Below the pieces are notes generated by a model, which was not told the DNA's origin, searched no databases, and saw only the letters and a list, made by a program, of their open reading frames with translations. Shown piece by piece: positions 7,649 through 16,173 of a stretch of 64,000 nt of DNA (positions within the stretch are counted from its first letter, which is position 1; every line of letters starts with the position of its first letter). The position numbers and the translations under genes are program-made. Origin of the DNA: Candidatus Leucobacter sulfamidivorax (lineage in GTDB: Bacteria; Actinomycetota; Actinomycetes; Actinomycetales; Microbacteriaceae); contig QZLF01000004.1 in assembly GCA_016771945.1 (NCBI GenBank), forward strand, positions 186,001 through 250,000, in the 5' to 3' direction.

Positions 7649-8265
7649 TCCGGATCGTGCTCGCCGACGACCATCCCGTCGTGCGCGCGGGGCTGCGCGC
7701 GATGCTCTCGGGAGACCCCGATATCGATGTCGTCGGCGAAGCGGCGACCCCCGGCGACGCGGTTTCCCTCGCCGCCGAGCTCTCGCCGGATGTGGTTCTG
7801 ATGGATCTGCAGTTCGGCACGGACGAGACGGGAGCCGATGCGAGCTCTCGCATCCGGGCGCTGGCCGAACCTCCCGCGGTCCTGGTGCTCACGAACTACG
7901 ACACCGACGGCGACATCCTCGGCGCGGTCGAGGCGGGGGCCAGCGGCTATCTACTCAAAGACGCCCCGCCCGAGGAGCTCATCGCCGCGATCCGCGCCGC
8001 CGCCTCCGGTGAGACCGCTCTCGCGCCGGCGATCGCGGGTCGCCTGCTCGCACGGATGCGCTCCCCGCAGCCCGGTCTCAGCGGCCGGGAGATCGAGGTG
8101 CTCCGCCTCGTCGCCGACGGAGCCTCGAACAGCGGGATCGGATCGCGCCTGCATATCAGCGACGCCACGGTGAAGTCCCATCTCGTGCACGTCTACACGA
8201 AGCTCGGCGTCTCCTCTCGCACCGCGGCGGTGGCGGCCGCCCGCGAGAAGGGGCTGCTGCGGTAG
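7645..8265 (+). CDS. Response regulator, NarL/FixJ family
   Basis: A 206-residue regulator. The receiver domain has acidic residues D8-D9, the phosphoacceptor D54 in VLMDLQF, the Thr/Lys switch residues (LTNYD, LLKD), and a LuxR-type HTH at about 145-206 (LSGREIEVLRLVADG, then TVKSHLVHVYTKLGVSSR). The GTG start overlaps the kinase stop (GTGA). Together with the kinase it forms a two-component system divergent from the ABC exporter at 4512-6301, the likely regulated target. Confidence 0.93.
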   Translation: MIRIVLADDHPVVRAGLRAMLSGDPDIDVVGEAATPGDAVSLAAELSPDVVLMDLQFGTDETGADASSRIRALAEPPAVLVLTNYDTDGDILGAVEAGASGYLLKDAPPEELIAAIRAAASGETALAPAIAGRLLARMRSPQPGLSGREIEVLRLVADGASNSGIGSRLHISDATVKSHLVHVYTKLGVSSRTAAVAAAREKGLLR

Positions 8266-8304
8266 GAAGATCCGCGACGGCACCGCCGTCTCAGCGCCGT
8301 CGTC

Positions 8305-9243
8305 TCAGGACCGGCGGCTCGCGATGTCGGCGAGCGTGTAGCTGCCGAGGGGATTGCGGCCGAGCTTCTGCCGGGCCGCCGCGTGCAGCAGGTGGCGCAG
8401 GTGGGAGGGCCGGCCGGCGCGCAGGATGCGGGTGCGCAGGCGGTACGCGTCGGTGTAGGCCACGCGGGGGGCGAACACGGGGGAGCGGCGGCGATTGGCG
8501 ACCCCCGACGTCAGGTGCAGGAAGGCCTGGGCGCAGCCGATGCCCGAGGCGATGTCGACGCCGATCGAGATCGAGGGGAGCGCGGCGGGCGGCGCGCCGT
8601 TCTCGCCCAGCACGGCCTGCAGCGAGCGCAGGTCGGTGTACGCGGGGATGTAGGGCAGGCATCGCGTGAGATCCACGCCGGCCTCGGCGATCTCGTCGAG
8701 CGGGGTCTCCGGGGCGAAGCCCATGAAGCGCTCGAAGGTCCATGACGACTCGGGCGCGAAGGAGGTGACCTGGGCCGCGAAGCCGACGTTCATGACGAGG
8801 AGGTCGGGGATCCGCTGCGCCCTGGCCTGCCGCGCGACGAGCGTGCCGATCTCGGGCCTCGTCAGCTCCGACTCGTCGAGCACGAGCGAGGCCCGGTGCA
8901 TGAACGGCTCGACATTGTCCTGATCGACGCCCGCGAGGAAGGTCTCGACCTCGGCCTCGGGATTGATGTCGAGCACCCGCTCCCGGAACACGTCGGCCTT
9001 GTTCCGGCCGAGCGACGACTGCGCCGCACCCTCGACCCGGTTGACGTTCTCGGGCTCGAACACCTCGGGGTCGGCGATGCTGAACCGTGCGACCCCCATC
9101 CTCGCGAGCTTGAGACCGAGCTGGAAGCCGTCCCCGCCCACGCCGGCGATCGCGACCCGGGCGGCGAGGAGCGCCCGCTGCTCGTCCTCGCTCCAGAACC
9201 CGTAGTTCCGGGAGTACTCCGGTGAGGAGACGGTCCTGGCCAT
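8305..9243 (-). CDS. ThiF-family adenylyltransferase (E1-like)
   Basis: A 312-residue protein with the ThiF/MoeB/E1 nucleotide-binding fold: the glycine-rich GVGGDGFQLGLKLARMGV at about residues 33-50, then ADPEVFEPENVNR, equivalent to the DxDxVexSNLNRQ motif of E1 enzymes with its arginine. No CxxC zinc pair and no obvious catalytic cysteine follow, so it may activate a carboxyl group without forming a thioester. The ATG at 9243 overlaps the stop of the upstream acyltransferase (TGATG), so the two are translationally coupled. The substrate is not known. Confidence 0.82.
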   Translation of the reverse strand: MARTVSSPEYSRNYGFWSEDEQRALLAARVAIAGVGGDGFQLGLKLARMGVARFSIADPEVFEPENVNRVEGAAQSSLGRNKADVFRERVLDINPEAEVETFLAGVDQDNVEPFMHRASLVLDESELTRPEIGTLVARQARAQRIPDLLVMNVGFAAQVTSFAPESSWTFERFMGFAPETPLDEIAEAGVDLTRCLPYIPAYTDLRSLQAVLGENGAPPAALPSISIGVDIASGIGCAQAFLHLTSGVANRRRSPVFAPRVAYTDAYRLRTRILRAGRPSHLRHLLHAAARQKLGRNPLGSYTLADIASRRS

Positions 9244-10013
9244 CAGGCCGCACGCTCGCGGTACGAGCCCCTCGATACGGTTCCGAAATAGCTCATCGCG
9301 GGCTCGGTGGCCCGATAGCGATCGATGAAGCCGCTGTTGCGGTCGTCCACGCGCTCCGCGGAGGCCGGAATGTCGATCTCGATGGGCAGGTTGACGTCGA
9401 GGTAGTGCTCGACGTACCTCGGCTCGCCGATGCGGTCGATCGCGATGACGCCCTTCAGGTGCCGCTCGAGCCAGGGCTCGATGATCGCGAAGGTGCGCTC
9501 CAGCCCGTGGTTCGCGATGTACGCGAGCATGAGGGCGAAGAGGTGCCACTGCACCACATCCTGCATCGGGGCGCTCTCATGGCGCGCGATCACGCGCGAG
9601 ACCTCGACGCAGCGCGCCGTGAGCTCGCCGGGGGAGAAGACGTCGGGGCAGAACTCCTCGATCGGCAGCGGTCGATCCTCGCCGCGCAGGATCAGCCGGG
9701 ACACCCCGAGCACCCGCACCCCGTCGCGGTGGTTCTCGAACACGCCGAAGGTGACCGAGCGCGCGTCGTCGGCGTCGCGATCCGTGCCGTCGTCCTGGAG
9801 CTCGCTCTCGGCGAGCTGGCCGGTCTGATCGACGTAGACCTTGCGGCGCAGCTGGAAGTGGGCTGCGTACTCCGCATCGAGGCCGGGCAGCGCCGTCCCG
9901 TTGACGGCCAGCAGACCGCAGGCGAGCCGGGCCGTGGGATCCCGGGAGAACACCTGCGAGTCGACCACGGGGATCACCTCGTGATTCGAGATCGTGCGAT
10001 CAAGACGAGACAA
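9243..10013 (-). CDS. LuxI/FeeM-like N-acyltransferase (GNAT fold)
   Basis: A 256-residue protein with features of autoinducer synthases and N-acyl amino acid synthases: FQLRRKVYVDQTGQL at about residues 53-67 (LuxI and FeeM share RxRxxVyV), an acidic stretch with scattered Asp, then VLGVSRLIL and EVSRVIARH. Such enzymes move an acyl chain from acyl-ACP or acyl-CoA to an amino group. It is longer than LuxI (about 200 residues). The start is uncertain: the frame opens with TTG at 10013. It is coupled to the ThiF-like gene and divergent from a TetR-like regulator. The true product is unknown. Confidence 0.68.
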   Translation of the reverse strand: MSRLDRTISNHEVIPVVDSQVFSRDPTARLACGLLAVNGTALPGLDAEYAAHFQLRRKVYVDQTGQLAESELQDDGTDRDADDARSVTFGVFENHRDGVRVLGVSRLILRGEDRPLPIEEFCPDVFSPGELTARCVEVSRVIARHESAPMQDVVQWHLFALMLAYIANHGLERTFAIIEPWLERHLKGVIAIDRIGEPRYVEHYLDVNLPIEIDIPASAERVDDRNSGFIDRYRATEPAMSYFGTVSRGSYRERAA

Positions 10014-10258
10014 CGCAGAGGCCTTCGTACGCGCCGCAATGCATCGACTGCCGCGGATGATTCATGACTCCCCCTGGACCGTGAGCCGGAGCGGCTCCTT
10101 CATGCCCATTGTGCACCACTTCCTCCCGGAACAGCCGGATCTCCGGAGGCGCGCGGCGAGTCGGGCGTGAGCGGCTGCGGATGCCATGCCGAAGTTCTCG
10201 AAAATACTGCGATCCACCGGAGGTGAATTGATAGCATGATAATAACTATGACCATGCG
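10014..10258. promoter_or_regulatory. Divergent promoter region between acyltransferase and TetR-like genes
   Basis: 245 bases without a gene. Close to the regulator start there is an AT-rich patch including GATAAT (10238-10243) and a short ATAG...CTAT inverted repeat (10231-10249). These could be a -10 box and an operator. Nothing stronger is visible. Confidence 0.35.
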
Positions 10259-11107
10259 ATGGGGGTGACTGTGCCGGGAGACAACTGGAGCCGGGGAAAC
10301 GGCCTGCGACGCGGGTCGGATCTCGATGATGTGCGCGACAGGGTGCTGCGCTGCGCGACCCAGTACGTCGAGACCGTCGGGCTCTCCCTCGGCATCAGCG
10401 CGGCGCTCGTCGATCAGCTCTGCGCCGAGGCGGGGGTGAGCACCAAGCAGTTCGCCAAGGTCTGGGCCTCGCCGGAGGACTTCCTCACCGATCTCTTCTG
10501 CGAATTGGCGAATCAGGCGCAGATCGACCGGGCGGACACCCAGACGCTGCTGACGACGTGGCAGTACCTCAGCATGCGCATCGACGACCTCCGCTCGCTC
10601 GAGGGACGCCGTCGGGTGCTCGTCGACGTCATCCGCACCGCCGCCGAGTACAACTTCGACGTCGTCACGGCCTCGGCCAAGTGGCGCACCTACGCCGCGC
10701 TCTCCACGACCATCCTGTCGTGGCCGGAGGGCGAGGCCCGCACCCGTGTCATCGATGCGCTGCGTGCGAGCGAGCTCGCCTTTGTCGAGACCATGGAGGG
10801 CTTCTACCGCAACGTGCTGCCGACGATCGGCTACCGTCTGAAGCCCGAGTTCAAGGGCGACTACCAGCCGTTCGTCGTGGCCGCCGCATCCGTCATCGAG
10901 GGCCTCGGAATCGTGCGCGCCACCGTTCCCGCCCTCGTCGAGGCGCACTTCGACATCCCGGTCGAGAACGGCACGGACGCCTGGTCGGTGGCCTCCCTCG
11001 CGTTCATGGGAGTGGTCGAGGCCTTCGTCGAGCCCGACCCCGCCTTCGTCCCGGACGAGGCGATCTCCCGGCTCAGCACCGGCGTCGACGTGACGCCGCA
11101 GCAGTAG
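10259..11107 (+). CDS. TetR-like transcriptional regulator
   Basis: A 282-residue protein. The N-terminal 75 residues resemble a TetR DNA-binding domain (VDQLCAEAGVSTKQFAKVWASPEDFLTDLF gives helix-turn-helix and the first long helix). The rest is all-helical, consistent with a TetR ligand-binding domain, though longer than usual (about 200 in most TetRs). Possible starts are ATG 10259 or GTG 10265. It faces away from the acyltransferase/ThiF pair and converges on the GGDEF-EAL gene five bases later, so it may control the acyltransferase operon in response to its product. That is inference. Confidence 0.68.
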   Translation: MGVTVPGDNWSRGNGLRRGSDLDDVRDRVLRCATQYVETVGLSLGISAALVDQLCAEAGVSTKQFAKVWASPEDFLTDLFCELANQAQIDRADTQTLLTTWQYLSMRIDDLRSLEGRRRVLVDVIRTAAEYNFDVVTASAKWRTYAALSTTILSWPEGEARTRVIDALRASELAFVETMEGFYRNVLPTIGYRLKPEFKGDYQPFVVAAASVIEGLGIVRATVPALVEAHFDIPVENGTDAWSVASLAFMGVVEAFVEPDPAFVPDEAISRLSTGVDVTPQQ

Positions 11108-11111
11108 CCCG

Positions 11112-13442
11112 CTACGGCTGCACGACCGCGCGGGCGCCCCAGTTGCGCAGGCGGTCCACGGTGTGGGTGAACGAGAGCGGCCTGCCGAAGTAGTACCCCT
11201 GCGCGCAGCGCACGCCGAGGTCGAGCATGACATCGGCCATGGTCGGCGTCTCGATGCCCTCGACGACCATCGTGTAGTTCAGGTTGTCGCCGAAGCCCTG
11301 CAGCGCCTTGAGCACCTCCCGCTGCCGCACGTCGTCGAGGTTGTCGATGAGGCTCTTGTCGAGCTTGAGGATGTTCATGGGGAAGTGCACCAGCGCCCCC
11401 ATCGAGGAGTCGTCCGAGCCGTAGTCGTCGAGCGCGATGAGGACGCCGGCGTCCTGCATCGCCTCGGCCTCCTGGCGCAGGGTGTCGGTGACCGAGCGCA
11501 GGGAGCGCTCGTTGAGCTCGATGCAGAGCGAGATCGCGGGATGCGCGGCGGCGGTCTCGCGGATGAAGGGCCCGAGCTCGGCCTCGCTGATCTGCCCGAG
11601 TTCGAGGTTCACGGTCATGCACCCGATGTCCGGCTCGAGGCGGTGGAACTCCTCCGCCGCATCGACGGCCTTCGAGACGACCTGCCGGGTCAGCTCGTTC
11701 ATGAGGCCGAGGCTCTTGGCCCTCGCCACGAGCGAGGGAGGCGAGATGGGGCCGAGCTCGGGGTCGGTGTAGCGGACGAGTGCCTCGAAGCCCCAGATCC
11801 GGTTCTCGTCGATGCGCACGATCGGCTGGTAGGCGAGCGCCAGCCGGTTCTCGCGGATCGCCCGCGCGACGATGTCGTTCGTGCGGGTCGAGCGGTGCGA
11901 GGAGATGCTCACGCTGCTGTGCTCCGGGACCTCGCCCTGACGGCGGGAGCGCTTCGCCTGCAGCATCGTGCGATCGGCGTCCTCCACCAGGGTCTGCGCG
12001 TCGAGCTCCCGATGGCTCGAGAATGCGAGGCCCGCGCTCACCGCGGGCCGCAGGCTGTGCCCCTCGATCGTGAGCGGCTGGCTCACGGTCTCGATGATCC
12101 GATCGGCCGATTCCCTCGCCTGCTCGAGCGAGATGAGCCCCGAGAGGATGACCACGAACTCGTCGCCGCCGACGCGCGACACGAAGTCCCCGCCGCCCAC
12201 GGCGTTCTGCAGGCGCTCCGCGATGGCCCGCAGCAGCTGGTCGCCGGTGCGGTGCCCGAAGTTGTCGTTGAGCTTCTTGAAGTTGTCGAGGTCGATGAAG
12301 AGCAGCGCGATGCCCTCGTGGTACGGGCGGTTCTCGTTCGCCGTGGCGAGCGCCTTCTGGAACGCCCCGTAGTTGGGCAGGCCGGTGAGGGCGTCGCTGT
12401 TCGCGCGCCGCTCGAGGATGTTCACCTCGTACTGGATGCGCGCGGCCTCGCTCGCGACGTGCGCGAGGATCGAGAGCGCCCGCTCGTCCTCCCGCGAGAA
12501 CGGCGCCCCGCCGACCGGCCGCGACGCGATCAGGTACCGGTTCCGGCCCAGATCGAGATTCACCACCGCGCCGATCTCGTCCCGCTCCGGCGGGCTGTCG
12601 CGGAGCTCCACCTCGCCTGCCCGCACGACCGACTGCGCCCGGCGCTGCAGGGTGACGGCGAGTCCGTCGCCCGTCTCCCGGGGCAGCTCGACGGCCGCGT
12701 CCACGACCGCGCTCAGGCGATCCTCCGTGTTCGCGTATCGTGTGCGCTGGGCGAGCACGTAGAAGAGCGACGCGGCGAGCAGCACGATGAACGGGGCGAG
12801 ATCGGCCTCGGGGTCCTGCTCCAGCCAGGGGACGACCCAGGAGTCCGCGTAGCTCATGACGGCGGCGGTGGCTCCCACGACGAGGATGACGAGGCCGACC
12901 CGGGAGTAGCTGAGCGCGGAGAATCCGAGGCCCCGCCGGGGCTCCGTGTAGATCCACCGATGGAGGAGCTCGCCGAGCAGGAACACGGCGTAGTAGGCGA
13001 CGGTCGCGACGAGGAGGCTCGGCAGCAGCCAGAGGCCGAGGCCGGTGAGGCCGGCCTGCACCGACACGAAGGCGAAGGCCGCGACCGAGCTCAGGCCCGT
13101 GATGTACAGGGAGTGGAACAGGTTGCGGTTCATGCTCGCCTGGGAGATCGCGACGCCGATCGCCCAGACGCAGACCCCGTGGAACGGAGAGGTCTCGAGC
13201 GGGGGGATCGCGAGCATCGTGATGGCGACGCCGACGAGGGGGAAGCCCGGGGTCCGCCCGACATGGATCTGGAACGAGCCGCAGATGGTCACGCCCGCGA
13301 TGACGGTGAGCACGAGCGTCCACGACTCCGGCCTCGACTCGACCAGCTGGAAGATCCCGTAGCCGATGACGCAGAGGGCGAATACGGCGAAGGGCGCGGC
13401 GAAGAAGCTGCCCCGCTTCATCGCGTCCGTGCGTCTGACCAC
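11112..13442 (-). CDS. Membrane-bound GGDEF-EAL protein (cyclic-di-GMP turnover)
   Basis: A protein of about 776 residues: seven or eight N-terminal membrane helices (to about residue 245), a GAF-like linker, a GGDEF domain with intact active site (RVGGDEFVV), then an EAL domain with GFEALVRY, CIELNER, ALDDYG, LKLDKSLI, EGIE and the QGYYFGRP end. Both halves keep the main catalytic residues, so it could make and degrade c-di-GMP. The frame opens at 13475, but GTG at 13442 follows GGGAGAGGG closely and is the better start; ATG 13421 is a third choice. It converges with the TetR-like gene. Confidence 0.88.
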   Translation of the reverse strand: MVRRTDAMKRGSFFAAPFAVFALCVIGYGIFQLVESRPESWTLVLTVIAGVTICGSFQIHVGRTPGFPLVGVAITMLAIPPLETSPFHGVCVWAIGVAISQASMNRNLFHSLYITGLSSVAAFAFVSVQAGLTGLGLWLLPSLLVATVAYYAVFLLGELLHRWIYTEPRRGLGFSALSYSRVGLVILVVGATAAVMSYADSWVVPWLEQDPEADLAPFIVLLAASLFYVLAQRTRYANTEDRLSAVVDAAVELPRETGDGLAVTLQRRAQSVVRAGEVELRDSPPERDEIGAVVNLDLGRNRYLIASRPVGGAPFSREDERALSILAHVASEAARIQYEVNILERRANSDALTGLPNYGAFQKALATANENRPYHEGIALLFIDLDNFKKLNDNFGHRTGDQLLRAIAERLQNAVGGGDFVSRVGGDEFVVILSGLISLEQARESADRIIETVSQPLTIEGHSLRPAVSAGLAFSSHRELDAQTLVEDADRTMLQAKRSRRQGEVPEHSSVSISSHRSTRTNDIVARAIRENRLALAYQPIVRIDENRIWGFEALVRYTDPELGPISPPSLVARAKSLGLMNELTRQVVSKAVDAAEEFHRLEPDIGCMTVNLELGQISEAELGPFIRETAAAHPAISLCIELNERSLRSVTDTLRQEAEAMQDAGVLIALDDYGSDDSSMGALVHFPMNILKLDKSLIDNLDDVRQREVLKALQGFGDNLNYTMVVEGIETPTMADVMLDLGVRCAQGYYFGRPLSFTHTVDRLRNWGARAVVQP

Positions 13443-13551
13443 GATCCCTCTCCCCAAGGTCGCTGTAGCCCGCACGACGGTCGAGGTCCGACGAACAGCA
13501 TCCAGCTATATGTCAATCATGGCATGTGTCGGGCCGAGTCGACGGATTCGC

Positions 13552-13582
13552 TTGACATTGACGCGACGTCAAGTTCTACAGT
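13552..13582 (+). promoter_or_regulatory. MerR-type promoter with 19-bp spacer and dyad operator
   Basis: TTGACA (13552-13557) and TACAGT (13577-13582) are 19 bp apart, the over-long spacing activated by MerR-family regulators through DNA distortion. Between them lies the dyad TTGAC-GCGAC-GTCAA (13558-13572). The ATG of the merR-like gene starts eight bases after the -10 box, so transcription should begin at or next to the start codon. This implies autoregulation of a leaderless mRNA. Confidence 0.78.
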
Positions 13583-13589
13583 GGCGTGC

Positions 13590-14348
13590 ATGGAGCACTC
13601 GATTCAGCAGATCGCCCGGCTCGCGGGTACGACGAGCCGGACCCTGCGCCACTACGACCGCCTGGGCCTCGTGCCGCCCAGCCGTGTCGGCGCGAACGGC
13701 TACCGGTACTACGACGAGCGCGCGCTCGTCCGCCTGCAGCGGGTGCTGCTGCTGCGCGAGCTCGGTCTCGGGCTGGCGCAGATCGCCGAGGTGCTCGACG
13801 AGCAGCGGGACGAGGAGTCCGCGCTGACGACCCACCTGTCGCTGCTGCGGCAGGAGCAGGAACGACTGGGGCGGCAGGTCGCCGCGGTCGAGCGCACCAT
13901 CGGTGCGCTGAGAGGAGAGGAGAGGCTCATGGCCGAGACCATGTTCGACGGATTCGACCACACCCGGTACCGGGACGAGGTCGAGGAGCGCTGGGGGAAG
14001 GACGCCTACGCGCGCTCCGACGCCTGGTGGAGGGGGCTGGATGAGCGGGAGCGCGAGGCGTGGGGCGTCCGTGCGCAGCAGCTCGGCGGCGACTGGATCG
14101 CCGCCGCGGAGGCGCCGGGCGCCGACCCCGGCTCGCCCGAGGCGCAGCGGCTCGCGGACCGGCACATCGAGTGGCTGCGGGGCATTCCCGGCACTCCCGC
14201 GGCGGAGCCGGGCGGAGATCTCGAGGGCTACGTGGCGGGGCTCGCCGAGATGTACGTCTCGGACGCGCGCTTCGCGGCGAACTACGGCGGCGCCGCCGGT
14301 GCGGAGTTCGTGCGCGACGCGCTGCTGATCCGGATCGGCCGGGACTGA
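13590..14348 (+). CDS. MerR-family regulator with TipAS effector domain
   Basis: A 252-residue protein: MerR HTH with wing at residues 1-70 (IQQIARLAGTTSRTLRHYDRLG, NGYRYYDE), a coiled-coil dimerisation helix to about 115, then a TipAS-type domain (FDGFDHTRYRDEVEERWG, AWWRGLDEREREAW). TipAL-like proteins bind thiopeptides and related antibiotics and activate their own and resistance genes. The promoter immediately upstream has the expected 19-bp spacer. No resistance gene follows directly, so its regulon is not visible here. Confidence 0.9.
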   Translation: MEHSIQQIARLAGTTSRTLRHYDRLGLVPPSRVGANGYRYYDERALVRLQRVLLLRELGLGLAQIAEVLDEQRDEESALTTHLSLLRQEQERLGRQVAAVERTIGALRGEERLMAETMFDGFDHTRYRDEVEERWGKDAYARSDAWWRGLDEREREAWGVRAQQLGGDWIAAAEAPGADPGSPEAQRLADRHIEWLRGIPGTPAAEPGGDLEGYVAGLAEMYVSDARFAANYGGAAGAEFVRDALLIRIGRD

Positions 14349-14417
14349 AGCGGTACCAGCCCGGCTCCGCCCTGTCCAGGGGCTGCGGCGGGGGTGCGAG
14401 GAGCGTAGAGTGCCGTC

Positions 14418-15242
14418 ATGGCCGACGACATCGACACCCCCACCGCCCTGAGCCCCGCGATCCACGACCCGGCGGACGACGCCCGCGAACTCGCCGCCCT
14501 CTACGACGCCCCCGAGATCCTCCGCGTCGTGAACGTCTGGGACGCGGTGAGCGCGAAGGTGGTCTCCGAGCTGCCGGACGCCCGCGCCATCGCGACCGCG
14601 GGGCACGGGATCGCCGCGAGCCACGGCTACCCCGACGGCGAGCGGATCCCGCTCGACACCATGCTCGCGGCGATCGGGCGGATCGCGGCCGTCACGCGGC
14701 TGCCCGTGACCGCCGACCTCGACGGCGGCTTCGGGGACGCGGGGGAGACCGTGCGCCGCGCGATCGGAGTCGGCGTCTGCGGCGCGAACATCGAGGACCG
14801 GCTGCGGCCGCTCGCCGAGTCGGTGTCCGTCATGGAGGCCGCGCTGCGCGCGGGCGAGCGGGAGGGCGTCCCCTTCGTGCTGAACGCCCGCACCGACGCG
14901 ATGATCAAGGGCGGCGACCGTTCGCGCGAGGCGTCGATCGCCGACGCCATCGAGCGCGGCCGGGCCTACATCGCGGCCGGTGCCCAGTGCGTCTTCGTCC
15001 CCGGCGTGCTGAGCGACGCCGAGACGCGCGAGCTGGTCGCCGGCATCGGCGAGCGCAAGGTGAGCGTGATCGGCCTGCCCGGGGCGCTGTCGGCCGTGGA
15101 GTACGAGCGCCTCGGGGTCGCGCGCATCTCCTACGGCCCGATGCCGCAGAACGTCGCGCTCACGGCGCTGAAGCGGCTGGGGGAGTCGCTCTCCGGCGAC
15201 GGCGTGATCCCGGCCGGCACGGAGAAGCTCAATGACTTCTGA
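14418..15242 (+). CDS. Isocitrate lyase / PEP mutase family enzyme
   Basis: A 274-residue TIM-barrel protein of the PEP mutase/isocitrate lyase superfamily: VNVWDAVSAKVV near residue 38, ATAGHGIAASHGYPDG, the Mg-binding TADLDGGFGD near 99, ANIEDRL, and NARTDA near 155. The classic KKCGH lyase loop is absent, so it is not a canonical isocitrate lyase; this branch (PF13714) includes carboxyvinyl-phosphonate mutase-like and oxaloacetase-like enzymes of uncertain substrate. A TAGAGT -10 box at 14406-14411, six bases before the ATG, suggests a leaderless transcript. It stands alone. Confidence 0.85.
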   Translation: MADDIDTPTALSPAIHDPADDARELAALYDAPEILRVVNVWDAVSAKVVSELPDARAIATAGHGIAASHGYPDGERIPLDTMLAAIGRIAAVTRLPVTADLDGGFGDAGETVRRAIGVGVCGANIEDRLRPLAESVSVMEAALRAGEREGVPFVLNARTDAMIKGGDRSREASIADAIERGRAYIAAGAQCVFVPGVLSDAETRELVAGIGERKVSVIGLPGALSAVEYERLGVARISYGPMPQNVALTALKRLGESLSGDGVIPAGTEKLNDF

Positions 15243-15260
15243 GCGATCTCCGGGCGAGGG

Positions 15261-15620
15261 TCAGCGGAGCTGTTCGATGTTCTCGGACTCTCCCCACGCG
15301 CGATCCGCCGTGAGCGCATGTCGGCCCGAGCGCGCGGCGAGCGCGAGGCAGAGCCGATCGGCGAGCGAGAGCCCCGAACCGGGACTCCACAGGCTCGCCG
15401 CGTATTCCGCGTCTTCGGCCGTGACGGCCTCGATCTGCAGACCGTAGCTCAGGAGGAGGGCGCGCGCGATCGCCCAGTCAGCGCCCCGCCCGGCGACCTT
15501 CTGCGCGACTTCGGACCAGTTCGCGGCGCCGACGATCCCCTCCGGGAGGGCGGACTCGACGCGTTCGCTCCCCGGCTCGCCCTGGAGGAAGGCGAGGATC
15601 GCCGACGCGTCGAGAATCAT
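15261..15620 (-). CDS. vapC: VapC-type PIN-domain toxin ribonuclease
   Basis: A 119-residue PIN domain. The metal-binding acidic residues are visible: D4 in MILDASA, an acidic residue around NWSEVAQK, and Asp in LSLADRLCLALA and ALTADRAW. VapC toxins cleave tRNA or rRNA and are neutralised by VapB. The ATG at 15620 overlaps the antitoxin stop by four bases, the standard antitoxin-first arrangement. An ATG further upstream in the frame would extend through vapB and is rejected. Confidence 0.9.
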   Translation of the reverse strand: MILDASAILAFLQGEPGSERVESALPEGIVGAANWSEVAQKVAGRGADWAIARALLLSYGLQIEAVTAEDAEYAASLWSPGSGLSLADRLCLALAARSGRHALTADRAWGESENIEQLR

Positions 15621-15862
15621 GCGGTGTCGTCTCGGTGCGCGGCCTCGCGACGGTCGGCGACGAGCTCGTCGACGAGGCTCGGGCCCGTCAACTGCTCGCG
15701 CAGCAGTTTCTTGGCCTGCTCGCGAGTGGTCAGCACCACGCCGCGATCGGTTTCGATGAAGAGCAGCGGCGTCCCCTGGTCCCACTGCTGCCGCACGCGC
15801 AACTCGGCGGGCACCACGAGTCGGCCTCGATCTCCCAGAGAGGTGGCGAATGTGGTATTCAT
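15617..15862 (-). CDS. vapB: VapB-type antitoxin, AbrB/SpoVT fold
   Basis: An 81-residue protein with an AbrB-type swapped-hairpin DNA-binding region at residues 5-45 (SLGDRGRLVVPAELR, then LLFIETDRGVVL) and a C-terminal tail that should wrap the VapC active site (LVDELVADRREAA). It probably autorepresses the operon. TACCCT (15869-15874 on the minus strand) lies six bases before the ATG, so the message may be leaderless, though GAAGG there could also serve as a ribosome site. Confidence 0.88.
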   Translation of the reverse strand: MNTTFATSLGDRGRLVVPAELRVRQQWDQGTPLLFIETDRGVVLTTREQAKKLLREQLTGPSLVDELVADRREAAHRDDTA

Positions 15863-15917
15863 GCCTTCAGGGTACCACTGAGAATCGATCAGTGGGAGAT
15901 GATCGCGTCCATGCCCA

Positions 15918-16127
15918 TCAGGCCTGAGGGCGCTGCGGAGCCCCGCCGTCCCGCCGCTCCCTGGCCGTCTGCACGACCCCGGTGACCACCAGGATCGCGC
16001 CGATGACGACGCCGACGATGCCGGTGACGAGCAGGACGGGGATGTCCGCGACGACCCCGTACACGATGGCGGCGACGCCGAGAGCCTCGAGCCCCAGGCC
16101 GAGGAAGTAGATCCCTTTCAATTTCAT
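15918..16127 (-). CDS. Small two-helix membrane protein
   Basis: A 69-residue protein with two hydrophobic helices (GIYFLGLGLEALGVAAIVYG and VLLVTGIVGVVIGAILVVTG) and a short charged C-terminus (TARERRDGG). Start ATG 16127 follows TACGAT (16134-16139, minus strand) by six bases, a leaderless arrangement. It is divergent from the next gene, and their -10 boxes are about 20 bases apart. No function can be assigned. Confidence 0.7.
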   Translation of the reverse strand: MKLKGIYFLGLGLEALGVAAIVYGVVADIPVLLVTGIVGVVIGAILVVTGVVQTARERRDGGAPQRPQA

Positions 16128-16173
16128 GCCTCGATCGTATGCCACGGGCGGATCGGCGGGTATCGTGTCCCCC

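Noticed and set aside
8266..8304. GACGGC-ACC-GCCGTC hairpin between the convergent regulator and ThiF genes as a terminator
   Set aside because: The stem is only 6 bp and no T run follows on either strand, so it is too weak to annotate.
11163..14348. A 1061-codon plus-strand open frame
   Set aside because: Most of it is antisense to the GGDEF-EAL gene, with Arg/Glu/Asp/His-rich composition; only its end belongs to the MerR-like gene, which has its own start and promoter.
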